Below are positions 26,434-35,375 of a stretch of DNA of 64,000 bases, piece by piece. Source of the stretch: CAVUWL01 sp963700105 (lineage in GTDB: Bacteria; Actinomycetota; Thermoleophilia; Solirubrobacterales; 70-9). The stretch covers positions 1,579,722-1,643,721 of the forward strand of contig CAVOWL010000004.1 in assembly GCA_963700105.1 (NCBI GenBank), given 5' to 3'. Made by a program: the position numbers and the translations under genes. The notes beneath the pieces are model-generated. The model saw only the letters and a program-made list of their open reading frames with translations, made no database searches and was not told the DNA's origin. Each line of letters starts with the position of its first letter. Positions within the stretch are counted from its first letter, which is position 1.

Positions 26434-27458
26434 GCGCGCAGCCTGACAGTTTGGGCGAGGCGGAGTGGGCGGGTGGTGGCCTCTGGAGGTCGCGCTATTT
26501 CACGATGCGCGCACCGAGCCAGCGGCGAACGCGCGAAGGATCGCCGGAGGCGGCGCAGAGCGCGGCGCTCGCCGATCAGCTCAGGCAGCCAGCGCAGGAC
26601 GCCGAGCTTGCCCCGAAGGGTGGCCCGGAATCGGCGCTTGCTCGCGGCCCGCAGCAGCGAGCCGACCTCTACAGCAGCGATCCCCGGCGCGGACCTCAGG
26701 GGCATGAACTTGATCTGGGTCGCGAGGCGATTGCGGGCGACCAGCCGGGCATTCTCAGCCGCCGGCTCTCGATAGCCAGCCTCCCAGGAGGCGTTGCCGA
26801 CGTGCCAGAGGACCGCCTCGGGGACGTAGGCAAAGCGCCAGCCGGCAATCTGGGCCCGCACGTTGAGGTCGACGTCCTCATAGAAGGCGAAGTAGCGCTC
26901 GTCATAGCCGCCGAGGTCGTCAAACAGCTCCCGGCGTAGAAGGCAGGCGGCGCCGCAAACGCCGAACACCTCGCGCCGGGCCAGATAGATCGGAGATTGC
27001 GCCTCGCCCGCCCCCTCCTCGACCGCGCGGCCGTCGCGGGTCAGGGCCTGACCGGCGCTGTAGAGGCGGGCCGCGGCGACGCTGCGCTCCTCGCCCTCGA
27101 ACTGGAGGATCCGGGGTGCCGCGCCACCCAGCGCCGGGTCGGCCTGCAGCGCGGCGACAAGTCCTGCCACGCAGCCCGGCTCCAACCTGGTGTCGGCGTT
27201 CAGCGGCATCAGGAGTGGCGCCGTGGTGCGGGCCGCGCCGAGGTCGACCGCTGCCGCGAATCCCACGTTCTCGGCCAGGGTCAGGTGGGGAACGCCGCGC
27301 TCGCCCAGCAAGCGCACGCTCCCGTCGGTCGATCCATTGTCGACCACCAGAAGCTCCAGCTCACCCTGCCCGGCGAGCGAATCGAGGCAGCGCGGCAGCA
27401 GGCCGACTGAGTTCCAGCTGGGGATCACCACGGCGACGGTGGGCGCTTCACTGCTCAT
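26430..27458 (-). CDS. Family 2 glycosyltransferase
   Basis: 342 residues from ATG 27458, where GT2 homology starts (PTVAVVIPSWNSVGLLPRCL); sequence upstream is arginine-rich and non-homologous. Motifs: LLVVDNGSTDGS, LLMPLNADTRLEP, FGVCGAACLLRRELFDDLGGYDER (read in parts) and FAFYEDVDLNVRAQIAGW. The C-terminal 90 residues are highly basic. It overlaps the GT4-GT2 gene by 4 bases, forming a three-gene unit with the coiled-coil gene. Confidence 0.88.
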   Translation of the reverse strand: MSSEAPTVAVVIPSWNSVGLLPRCLDSLAGQGELELLVVDNGSTDGSVRLLGERGVPHLTLAENVGFAAAVDLGAARTTAPLLMPLNADTRLEPGCVAGLVAALQADPALGGAAPRILQFEGEERSVAAARLYSAGQALTRDGRAVEEGAGEAQSPIYLARREVFGVCGAACLLRRELFDDLGGYDERYFAFYEDVDLNVRAQIAGWRFAYVPEAVLWHVGNASWEAGYREPAAENARLVARNRLATQIKFMPLRSAPGIAAVEVGSLLRAASKRRFRATLRGKLGVLRWLPELIGERRALRRLRRSFARSPLARCAHREIARPPEATTRPLRLAQTVRLRA

Positions 27459-27526
27459 TTCGAGGTCAAGCCTTGCACCTCTAACTCTCGTCTCGCACGC
27501 CGGATCGGGCCGGTAGCCTGCAGCCG

Positions 27527-28411
27527 ATGAGCTCCATCGACAGCTCCGGGGAGAGTTCCGCGATGCTGGCGCCGCCGCCGGTCTACCTCGACGCCCGTAC
27601 GGCCTTCGCCAATAGCTTCCTGATCGGCGAGGGGATCGAGATCGGCCCGCTGCACCAGCCGCTTGCCGTCCCCGCCCACGCCCGCGTCCGCTACGTCGAC
27701 CGGATGTCAGCACCCGACCTGCGTCGCGAGTACCCCGAGCTCGCCGACTGGGACCTAACCGAAGTCGACATCGTCGATGACGGCGAGAAGCTGGCGAGGA
27801 TCCCCGCCGAGAGCCAGGACTTCATCATCGCCAATCACTTCCTCGAGCACACCGAGGATCCGATCGGGACAATCGGGACCCATCTCGGCAAACTCAAACC
27901 GGGCGGCGTCCTCTTCTACGCCGTCCCCGACAAACGCTTCACCTTCGACTTCCGCCGCCCGGTCACCCCGATCGAACACATGGTCGCCGACTTCGAGCAG
28001 GGCCCGGAACGCTCTCGCTCCGAGCACTACCGCGAGTGGTGCCGTTTGGTGATCGAAGAGGAGTCGCCCTCGGTCGGCAGCGCCGCGCAGGCCACCTCGG
28101 AGGAGTGGATAGAGGAACGGGCCAAGCAGCTCGAAGCGCAGGCCTACTCGATCCACATGCACGTTTGGACCCAGGCTGAGTTCCTCAACCTCATCCTCGC
28201 CCTGCGCCAGCGCTTCGACGACGCCTTCGACCTCGAGGCGGCGGCCCGGGTAGGGATCGAGTTCATCGTGGTGCTGCGCAAGGCGGGGCCACTGCCCTCC
28301 CCACCGACGCCGTCGCCGCCCGAATCGTTCTCCGAGAAAATGCTCGCGATCAGCAGACGGGCGCTCAGCCGGGGACGCACAGAGCTGCGCAGGCGAAGGG
28401 CGAAGCCATAG
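27527..28411 (+). CDS. Class I SAM-dependent methyltransferase
   Basis: 294 residues. The Rossmann SAM-binding region is diverged: GEGIEIGPLHQPL stands for motif I, VRYVDRM for the acidic loop, and DFIIANHFLEHTEDPIG with LKPGGVLFYAVPD for motifs III-V. It fits type 11 methyltransferases found beside ABC polysaccharide exporters. Residues 260-294 are a Pro-rich then basic tail. Its TAG stop touches the likely original start of the ABC ATPase. A role in modifying a sugar or the chain end is inference from the neighbours. Confidence 0.78.
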   Translation: MSSIDSSGESSAMLAPPPVYLDARTAFANSFLIGEGIEIGPLHQPLAVPAHARVRYVDRMSAPDLRREYPELADWDLTEVDIVDDGEKLARIPAESQDFIIANHFLEHTEDPIGTIGTHLGKLKPGGVLFYAVPDKRFTFDFRRPVTPIEHMVADFEQGPERSRSEHYREWCRLVIEEESPSVGSAAQATSEEWIEERAKQLEAQAYSIHMHVWTQAEFLNLILALRQRFDDAFDLEAAARVGIEFIVVLRKAGPLPSPPTPSPPESFSEKMLAISRRALSRGRTELRRRRAKP

Positions 28412-28494
28412 TCACCCCCCCGCCGGGGACGTCCGCGCCCCTCGCAATCGAAGCGCGGGACCTGGAGAAGACCTTCGCCATCCCCACCCACCGG

Positions 28495-29658
28495 GTGGAC
28501 TCGCTGAAAGAGCGCATGGTGCGCCCCTTCGCGGCCCGCGACTTCCGCATCCTGAGAGCCCTCGACGGCGTCTCCTTTGACATCCACCAGGGCGAGTTCT
28601 TCGGCATCGTCGGCCGCAACGGCTCGGGCAAGAGCACCCTGCTCAAGCTGCTCGCCAGCATCTACCGAGCCGACGCGGGGACGATCCGCATGGCCGGGCG
28701 AGTCGCTCCCTTCATCGAGCTCGGGGTCGGCTTCAACCCGCAGCTGACGGCGCGGGAAAACGTCGTCCTCAACGGGGTGATGATGGGGCTGACGCCGAAG
28801 GAAACGCGGCAAAAACTCAACTCGGTGATCGAGTTCGCCGAACTCGAGGAATTCGTCGACCTAAAGCTCAAGAACTACTCCTCAGGGATGCAGGTGAGGC
28901 TCGCGTTCTCGGTCATGCTGGAGGCAGACGCCGACGTGCTGCTGATCGACGAGGTCCTGGCGGTCGGTGACGCAGCCTTCCAGCAAAAGTGCGCCGATGT
29001 CTTCCACGCCACCAAAGCCGCCGGCAAGACGATCGTCCTGGTCACCCACGAGATGTCCAGCGTCGAGGAGTATTGCCACCGAGCGATGCTGATCGACGAC
29101 GGCAAGGTCCTGCATATCGGCGAGCCGGGGGAGGTCGGCCGCCACTACCTGCAGCTGAACTTCGAACGGGGCAGCCCCGAGGATTACGCGACCGTCACCT
29201 CCCAACCCGGCGACGAAGTGAACCTGATCGATATCTGGCTCGAGAACATGGCCGGCGAACACATCACCAACGTCGAGCACGGCGCAAGTTTCCGCCTCTG
29301 CGCCGAACTTGAGACGCTGCAGGCGATGGCCGGGCTCGGCATCGGCTTCAGCATCGCCAACGCGGACGGGATCACCGTCTCAGACCTCGGCGTTGTGCCA
29401 AAGAGCGACGGCGAGCCGATCCGGTTCGAGCCGGGCGAGCGGGTGACGGTTCGGGCCGAGATCGAGAACCTGCTGGCGGCCGGGCGCTATTTCGTCCATC
29501 TCGGGGTCAATCGGGCGGCCGCCGCCGGCGTCGCCCTCTACGTCAATAGCGCCGTCGACTTCGCGGTGTTCGGCGGCACGGAGGGCGGCATCGTCTCGCT
29601 TCCTCACGAGATCGAAGCGAATGTCGATGCGGGTGGGCGTCGGCGGAGTCCGCGGTGA
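28495..29658 (+). CDS. wzt: Wzt-like ABC transporter ATP-binding protein (polysaccharide export)
   Basis: 387 residues from the first canonical start (GTG 28495), but homology clearly extends upstream in frame (APLAIEARDLEKTFAIPTHR, 28438-28494), so the true start is probably at 28411, where GTC stands in place of an expected GTG. Walker A GRNGSGKST, signature YSSGMQVRLAFS, Walker B VLLIDEVLAVGD and H-loop VTHE are intact. Residues about 240-387 form the extra C-terminal beta-sandwich of Wzt proteins that recognise the modified end of the glycan. It overlaps the permease gene by 4 bases (GTGA). Confidence 0.9.
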   Translation: MDSLKERMVRPFAARDFRILRALDGVSFDIHQGEFFGIVGRNGSGKSTLLKLLASIYRADAGTIRMAGRVAPFIELGVGFNPQLTARENVVLNGVMMGLTPKETRQKLNSVIEFAELEEFVDLKLKNYSSGMQVRLAFSVMLEADADVLLIDEVLAVGDAAFQQKCADVFHATKAAGKTIVLVTHEMSSVEEYCHRAMLIDDGKVLHIGEPGEVGRHYLQLNFERGSPEDYATVTSQPGDEVNLIDIWLENMAGEHITNVEHGASFRLCAELETLQAMAGLGIGFSIANADGITVSDLGVVPKSDGEPIRFEPGERVTVRAEIENLLAAGRYFVHLGVNRAAAAGVALYVNSAVDFAVFGGTEGGIVSLPHEIEANVDAGGRRRSPR

Positions 29659-30539
29659 GCGAGGAGCCACGGATCGCCCCGATCGGACCGCTGCGCGAGG
29701 TCGGCGGTCCTTCGGCGCTAGGGGGTGGCTTCCGCCGCTTCTTCGACCTGCTCTGGCTGATCTCGGTCACCGAATTCCGCCGCACGTACTTCGGCACGAT
29801 GCTCGGCTACCTGTGGTCGCTGATCCGCCCGCTCGCCCTGTTCGGGATCCTGCTCTTCGTCTTCACCAACGTCTTCCACGCCGGGTCTGAAAAAGTCGAA
29901 CATTACCCGGTGATGCTGCTGCTCGGCATCGTCCTCTTCACCTTCTTTCAGGAAGCGACGACGGCCGGCGTGCAGTCGGTGGTAGCCCAGGAGGGGGTGG
30001 TCCGAAAGACCCAGTTTCCCCGCCTGGTTATCCCGCTCTCCTCCGTTCTGACCGGCTTCTTCAACCTCTGCGTCAACCTGATCATCGTCCTCGTCTTCCT
30101 CTTCGCCTTCGGCATCAGCCCGCAGTGGACGTGGTTTCTCTTCCCGGTCGCGGTGGCCGCGCTGTTGATCCTCACCGCGGGGGTCAGCATGGCGCTCTCG
30201 GTCCTCTTCGTCCGCTTCCGCGACGTCGCGATCATCTGGATCGTCGCCGCCCAGGTGCTCTTCTACGGAACGCCGATCCTCTACCCGGTCAACGCCTTCA
30301 CCAAAAGCCCGACGCACGACACCAAGGAACACCTTCTGATGCTGAACCCACTCTCGGTGATCTTCGAGCAGGTGCGCGTCTGGGTCCTCGCCGAACCGAG
30401 GTCGAAGGCGCCAACTGCAGCGGAAGCGGCGGGTGGTGCTCTCCACCTGATTCCGGCGGGGATGATCTTCGTCGGCGTCTGCGCCTTTGCGGTCTGGATC
30501 TTCCGCCGAGAAGCTCCACGCGTCGCGGAGAACCTCTAG
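29655..30539 (+). CDS. wzm: Wzm-like ABC-2 transporter permease (polysaccharide export)
   Basis: 294 residues with six predicted membrane helices. Landmarks are the amphipathic N-terminal segment SVTEFRRTYFGTMLGYLWSL (split around residue 40-60), LFLFAFGISPQWTWFLFPV, and the late EHLLMLNPLSVIFEQVR typical of Wzm/TagG. It forms the channel through which Wzt drives lipid-linked polymer. The start is a GTG overlapping the wzt stop. It converges on the membrane protein gene at 30553. Confidence 0.92.
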   Translation: MSEEPRIAPIGPLREVGGPSALGGGFRRFFDLLWLISVTEFRRTYFGTMLGYLWSLIRPLALFGILLFVFTNVFHAGSEKVEHYPVMLLLGIVLFTFFQEATTAGVQSVVAQEGVVRKTQFPRLVIPLSSVLTGFFNLCVNLIIVLVFLFAFGISPQWTWFLFPVAVAALLILTAGVSMALSVLFVRFRDVAIIWIVAAQVLFYGTPILYPVNAFTKSPTHDTKEHLLMLNPLSVIFEQVRVWVLAEPRSKAPTAAEAAGGALHLIPAGMIFVGVCAFAVWIFRREAPRVAENL

Positions 30540-30552
30540 CGCCGCCCGCGGC

Positions 30553-32208
30553 CTAGCGGCAGACCCGTACCGGCCGGCCCGAATCGACGTGGACGTACCA
30601 TGGCCGCGACGATTCATCGCGCGGGATGCGCAGCAGCATCGCCGAGCTCGCGGGGATGGTGCTGAGCGACACCGGGTATTCGCCTTCCGCGAAGCGGCGC
30701 AGGCTCGGCGTCGCTTCCGTTCCCGGCGGCACCTCGATCCGGTTCAGGCCGACCGACAGCGGCACCTCGACGGTACCGCCCACACCCCCGACCATCGTGC
30801 AGGTCCGCCCCGCCGCTGCGGAGAAGCTGAAACCGCCGACGTGGACGATGCCGACGATCGGCAGTGCGTGGGCGAGGAGGACGTCGGCTTGGCGGCGCCC
30901 CTGCGGGGCGGCGGTTTCGAGTTCGCCCTGAGAGTAGGCCGGTGAGCCGAATTCTTTCACCGCCTGGAAGTACTTGGCGGCGTAGATATTGACCATCGAG
31001 CCAGTACCGGCCACTTCCGGGGTCAACTGAAAGTTCGGCGAGACCGTCGGGCGGGCGATTTCCAGGGCCGCGGTGTCAGATCGAGTGAAGATCGTCTGTT
31101 CGGCAAAGTTGTCGCGCCCTTTACGGAGGACGGCGAGGTTGGGGGCGATCGCCAGGGCGGTGGCGAGGCCGGCAACGATCAGCGTCCGCCTGCCCAGTCG
31201 CGAGCCTCGCAGCAGGCCGGCGAGGATCATCAGGATGAAGATCGCGCTGATGTACTGGTAGCGACTGGCGGTCGGTTCGCGGCCGGGGATATAGCTGAAG
31301 GCAGTGAGGAACCAGTTGGCGATCGCGGCCGCGGCGACCGGCCAGACGATCGGGTCGACCCGCTTGCGGCGGTAGATCAGCAGCCCGACGGCGGCGATCA
31401 GGGCGACAAGCAGGATCCGCCCCCAGACCGGTTCGGCGGAGAGCGTCAACGGTTCGGTGCCGAGGCCGGAGAGGGCACCGACCCCAACCGCGGCTACTTC
31501 GGCCACATAGCGGGGCGAAGCGAGCAAATTCTGGAGGGTGAAGTGGGTTTCGGCGTTGTGCCCCCAGCCGATCCACCAAAGCGCGTAGAGGATCACGGGG
31601 ACCGCGACGGCAAAGGCGCGTCGGCGCCAGGTCTGGCGCGGAGCGACCAGGATCGCGACGACGGCCGCTACCGCGAAGGCGATGCCGAGGCTGGAGAAGC
31701 CGAAGCAGAGCAGCAGCGATACGCAGGCGATCACATCGCCACGGCGGTCGCGCCGCTCGAGGGCGAGCAGCATCGCCAACCCGAATAACATCGAACCGAC
31801 GTAGCTGATCTCGAAGGTCCAGAGGAGCACCTCATAGGCGGGACCGAGGAAGAGGACGAGGGCCGCCGCAAAGAGCGCCGGCCAGCTGCCGATCCGCCGC
31901 TCGACATAGACGTAGAGCAGCACGGCGGTGACCAGCAGGCCAACCGTCAGGAGCACGAATTCAGGCATCGCCGAGGTCATCCCGAAGATCCGCAGGAAGA
32001 GCTGCGTGATCAGCACCGGGATCACCACGATGTGCTCGTTGTGGGGTTCGAAGACGGCGCTCACGGTCAGGTGGCGCCGGTTCATCAAGAAATCCCACGA
32101 GTCGGCGAAGAAGGTGAGGTGGCGAACCAGCACCAAGGTCACCACCGCGGCGACGAGGAGCGCCCCGCCAAGCAGTAGCTGCGGCGCGTTTCGGGTTGCT
32201 CGCTCCAT
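30553..32208 (-). CDS. Polytopic membrane protein, GT-C-like, unknown function
   Basis: 551 residues with about 11 membrane helices in residues 10-400 and a soluble C-terminal region (about 420-551). The first loop contains FFADSWDFLMNRR and EPHNEHIVVIPVLI; acidic residues in the first loop are typical of GT-C glycosyltransferases that use polyprenyl-linked sugars. The C-terminal region is beta-rich with GFSFSAAAGRTCTMVGG. I cannot name a family with certainty. Placement inside the polysaccharide locus suggests transfer of a side sugar outside the membrane, which is inference. Confidence 0.6.
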   Translation of the reverse strand: MERATRNAPQLLLGGALLVAAVVTLVLVRHLTFFADSWDFLMNRRHLTVSAVFEPHNEHIVVIPVLITQLFLRIFGMTSAMPEFVLLTVGLLVTAVLLYVYVERRIGSWPALFAAALVLFLGPAYEVLLWTFEISYVGSMLFGLAMLLALERRDRRGDVIACVSLLLCFGFSSLGIAFAVAAVVAILVAPRQTWRRRAFAVAVPVILYALWWIGWGHNAETHFTLQNLLASPRYVAEVAAVGVGALSGLGTEPLTLSAEPVWGRILLVALIAAVGLLIYRRKRVDPIVWPVAAAAIANWFLTAFSYIPGREPTASRYQYISAIFILMILAGLLRGSRLGRRTLIVAGLATALAIAPNLAVLRKGRDNFAEQTIFTRSDTAALEIARPTVSPNFQLTPEVAGTGSMVNIYAAKYFQAVKEFGSPAYSQGELETAAPQGRRQADVLLAHALPIVGIVHVGGFSFSAAAGRTCTMVGGVGGTVEVPLSVGLNRIEVPPGTEATPSLRRFAEGEYPVSLSTIPASSAMLLRIPRDESSRPWYVHVDSGRPVRVCR

Positions 32209-32712
32209 CAGCGCGCGGAGTTTATTCCCCGTCCGCGGTCACCCAAGGGCGGCTGGGTGACCCAGCAGACCGGCCAGGGCGCTTGCGGGGGCCGGTGGTG
32301 AGGTGAGCGATCAACCCCCAGCCGGCGGCGCAGCGAGAGCATGGGATCGAGGGGCGGCGGCGGCGCTCCAACTAAGGCGAGATGATCGCCGCGGCGGCCC
32401 AGACGAGGACTGGGAAGGCAACGATTTTTTGCCGATCAGCAGCTCGGCGTGGAAAGCCCAAAAGGAAAGCAATCGCCGCCGCTCCCGAGGCGCTCAGGGC
32501 GACCCTGATCAAGAGCACCAGCGAACGTATTCGGCGGGCCGCGCCGAGGATTGCGGCGGTGAGCGGCGCCAGGCCGTTCAGGGCCGGCTCCTCGAGGAAG
32601 ACGAAGCTGATTCGAGCTTTGAAAACCACCCAGCCCCGCGCCGCTGGGTCGCGGCAGGTGCCACCCGGCGCCCCTGCACTGCCCGGGAGTCTTCCAGGTA
32701 AACTCGGCCGCT
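32209..32712. other. Gene-free stretch, contains one strong inverted repeat
   Basis: About 504 bases between divergent genes. An 8-bp perfect inverted repeat (GTCACCCA/TGGGTGAC, 8-nt loop) lies at 32238-32261, 30 bases upstream of the minus-strand membrane gene, where an operator could sit. A hydrophobic minus-strand frame at 32372-32629 has no recognisable family or ribosome site and I do not call it. No RNA gene is seen. Confidence 0.4.
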
Positions 32713-33687
32713 ATGCCCGAGCAGGTTACCTCGGCGGCACCCACAAGGGACTCGGACCAACACAACCAGCTCTACGGCGCTAAGTACTACGCCAACTATT
32801 GGGGCAGCGGCGGCCCCTATGAGCGCAACGATCGCTGGCTGCGCTTCTTCGGTGACGTCGCCGACGGGCTGATCCGCGACTTCCACCCGACCAGCGTCCT
32901 TGACGCCGGCTGCGCGATGGGCTTCCTGGTCGAGCAGCTGCGCAAAAAGGGGGTCGACGCGAGGGGCTTCGACGTCTCCGAATACGCGATCTCCCAGGTC
33001 GACGATTCGGCCGCCCCCTACTGCAAGGTCGGTTCGGTGACCGATCCAATCGAGGGCCGTTATGAGCTCATCACCTGTATCGAGGTGCTCGAGCACCTCC
33101 CGCCTGAGCAGGCCGACACGGCGATAGCCAACCTCTGCTCGGCCACCGACTTGATCGTGATGTCGAGCACGCCGGGGGACTACGGTGAGCCAACCCACCT
33201 CAACGTGATGCAGCCAGAGGACTGGGCCGCCAAGTTCGCCCAGAATGGATTCCTGCGCGACCTCGACCGCGACCTCAGCTATCTCTCACACTGGGCCGCC
33301 GTCTACGTCCGCCGCGAGGAGCCCCAGGCAGAGACGGTGCGGCGCTATGACCGCGGCTGGTGGCGGCTGCGGCGCGAGGTCGACGAGGTGCGCGAATCGC
33401 TGCTCGCCGCCCAGGGGGCGCTTGAGGCGGAGCCCGGTCGACTGCAGCCCCCCGGCCAGGCATCGGCGATGAGGGAAACAATCGCCGACCAGGAGAGGGA
33501 AATCCTCCGCCTTCGCGACCTGCTGATCGGCAAGGACCGCGAACTCGGGGCCGCCAAGGGGCTGCTTGCGGTCGTCGAGGACCGGGCGCTGCGGGTCTCC
33601 GCCGTAAAGGAACGGGTGGCCTCTAAAGTCCCGGGGTCGGGGCCGCTGCTGGACATCCTCTTGCGGCTCCTCCGCGGCCGCGCCTAG
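32713..33687 (+). CDS. Class I SAM methyltransferase with C-terminal coiled coil
   Basis: 324 residues. Residues 20-200 are a methyltransferase: YYANYWGSGGPYERND, motif I SVLDAGCAMGFLVEQL, acidic loop RGFDVSEYAI, ITCIEVLEHLPPEQAD. Residues about 205-300 are charged and helical with heptad character (RREVDEVRESLL, DQEREILRLRDLLIGKDREL). The tail ends in a hydrophobic-basic segment (PLLDILLRLLRGRA) that could bind membrane. A methyltransferase joined to a coiled coil recalls WbdD, the chain-terminating ruler of E. coli O9a; here no kinase domain is visible. Followed by the double GT2 after 8 bases. Confidence 0.82.
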   Translation: MPEQVTSAAPTRDSDQHNQLYGAKYYANYWGSGGPYERNDRWLRFFGDVADGLIRDFHPTSVLDAGCAMGFLVEQLRKKGVDARGFDVSEYAISQVDDSAAPYCKVGSVTDPIEGRYELITCIEVLEHLPPEQADTAIANLCSATDLIVMSSTPGDYGEPTHLNVMQPEDWAAKFAQNGFLRDLDRDLSYLSHWAAVYVRREEPQAETVRRYDRGWWRLRREVDEVRESLLAAQGALEAEPGRLQPPGQASAMRETIADQEREILRLRDLLIGKDRELGAAKGLLAVVEDRALRVSAVKERVASKVPGSGPLLDILLRLLRGRA

Positions 33688-33695
33688 AGGTCGCC

Positions 33696-35369
33696 GTGCC
33701 GCGCTTCTCGATCCTTACCCCGGTTTACGAGACGCCGCCGCACGTGCTGCGCAAGATGTTGCGCTCGGTGGCGAACCAGAGTTACGGCGCCTGGGAGCAC
33801 TGCCTGGTCGATGACGGCTCGGCGGCCCCCCACATCCGCCAGATCCTCGATAGCGCGGGGGAGACCGACGCTCGCTTTCGGGTCGCCTATCGGGCACAGA
33901 ACGCCGGCATAGTCGCCGCCTCCAACGACGCGCTGGCGATGGCCGAGGGCGATTTCGTCGTCCTCCTCGACCACGACGACCTGCTCCATCCCGACGCCCT
34001 CGCCGAGGTCGCCGAGGCGATCGACGCCGCCCCCGACGCCGACTACGTCTACACCGACGAGGACAAGGTCGACGAACGCGGCTTTCACTCCGGCCCCTTT
34101 TTCAAGCCCGACTGGTCGCCGGAGCGGATGCGGACGCAGATGTACACCTGTCACCTGAGCGTTTTGCGCCGCTCCTTGAGCATCGAGGTCGGTGGCTTCG
34201 ATGCCCGCTTCGAGGGCTCCCAAGATTGGGACCTGGTGCTGAAGGTAACCGAGCGCTCGCGCCGCATCCTCCACGTCCCGAAGGTCCTCTACCACTGGCG
34301 GACGATCGCCACTTCAGCCGCCTCCGGCGGCGAGGACGTGAAGCCGTGGGCATTTGAGGCAGGGCCGCGCGCGGTGCAGGCGCACTGCGACCGAATCGGC
34401 CTCCCCGCAGAGGTCGCGATGGACCCCAGTGACCCCGGTGTCCTGCACCTTCGCCCCCGCCTGCACGAGCAACCGCTGGTCAGCATCCTCATCCCCACCG
34501 CCGGGCAGATCCGCGATGTTCGTTTCAAGCCGGTGGTCCTGGTAGCGAACTGCGTGCGCGGAATCGTCGCCAACTCGACCTATGAGAACTACGAGATCGT
34601 CGTTGTCGCCGACCACACGCTGGAGCCGCGGCTGGTCGCGGAGCTGGAGGAGATCGCGGGCGAGCGCCTTCGCGTCGTCCCCGCCCCCCCTGGAAAGTTC
34701 AACTTCTCGGCGATGATCAACATGGGGGCCGTCGAGGCGCGCGGTAAGTACCTGCTTCTCTTAAACGACGACATCGATATCGCCACGCCAGAGTGGATCG
34801 AGCGAATGGTGATGTACTGCGCCCAGGACGGCGTCGGCGTCGTCGGCGGTCGGCTGGTCTGGGGGGACGGTCGCCTCCAGCATGTCGGCGTCGGCTTCGA
34901 CGGGGGTCTCCCGGGCCACACCTATCGCGGTTTCCCAAGTGACTACAAGGGCTATGCCAACGCCGTGGTCATCGCCCGCAACTGCCTCGCCGTGACCGGC
35001 GCCTGCCTGATGACCCCCCGGGCGCTGTTCGAAGAGCTCGGCGGGCTCTCGCTCAGCCTGCCCGTCAACTTCAACGATGTCGACTACTGCCTCAAGTCCC
35101 ATGCCGCCGGCCGGCGGATCGTCTATGACCCCGACCTCTTCCTCTATCACTATGAGTCCTCGAGCCGCTCACCCGTCGTAAACGACTGGGAGCAATACCA
35201 GCTCGTCGACCGCTGGGCACCGCTGGTCGCGGTCGACCCCTACAACAATCCGAACCTGCGGCGCGGTACGCCGCGCTTCGCCGGAGTCTTCGTCTGGGCC
35301 AAGCGCCGACGCCCGCCGATCCGCGGACGCCCGCGGCTGCGGCTGCGGGGAAGCCGCTTGCCTTCCTGA
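33696..35369 (+). CDS. Double-domain family 2 glycosyltransferase (GT2-GT2)
   Basis: 557 residues from a GTG. First GT-A domain about 1-250: FSILTPVYETPPHVLRKML, CLVDDGSAAP, VVLLDHDDLLHPDALAEV, YTDEDKVDERG, FEGSQDWDLVLKVTE. Second about 262-530: PLVSILIPTAG, NYEIVVVADH, YLLLLNDDIDIATPEWIE, GACLMTPRALFEELGG and NFNDVDYCLKSHAAG. Tandem GT2 proteins of this type build alternating linkages in rhamnan-like or O-antigen polymers. Both domains keep their acidic metal motifs. The C-terminal 25 residues are Arg-rich. Confidence 0.9.
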   Translation: MPRFSILTPVYETPPHVLRKMLRSVANQSYGAWEHCLVDDGSAAPHIRQILDSAGETDARFRVAYRAQNAGIVAASNDALAMAEGDFVVLLDHDDLLHPDALAEVAEAIDAAPDADYVYTDEDKVDERGFHSGPFFKPDWSPERMRTQMYTCHLSVLRRSLSIEVGGFDARFEGSQDWDLVLKVTERSRRILHVPKVLYHWRTIATSAASGGEDVKPWAFEAGPRAVQAHCDRIGLPAEVAMDPSDPGVLHLRPRLHEQPLVSILIPTAGQIRDVRFKPVVLVANCVRGIVANSTYENYEIVVVADHTLEPRLVAELEEIAGERLRVVPAPPGKFNFSAMINMGAVEARGKYLLLLNDDIDIATPEWIERMVMYCAQDGVGVVGGRLVWGDGRLQHVGVGFDGGLPGHTYRGFPSDYKGYANAVVIARNCLAVTGACLMTPRALFEELGGLSLSLPVNFNDVDYCLKSHAAGRRIVYDPDLFLYHYESSSRSPVVNDWEQYQLVDRWAPLVAVDPYNNPNLRRGTPRFAGVFVWAKRRRPPIRGRPRLRLRGSRLPS

Positions 35370-35375
35370 ACAGAC

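Noticed and set aside
29718..30617. 299-codon frame antisense to the Wzm permease gene
   Set aside because: Composition is a mirror of a hydrophobic gene (rich in Arg, Glu, Asp); Wzm homology is clear on the plus strand.
32372..32629. 85-codon hydrophobic frame in the intergenic gap
   Set aside because: No ribosome site, family or partner; could be a remnant but not supportable.
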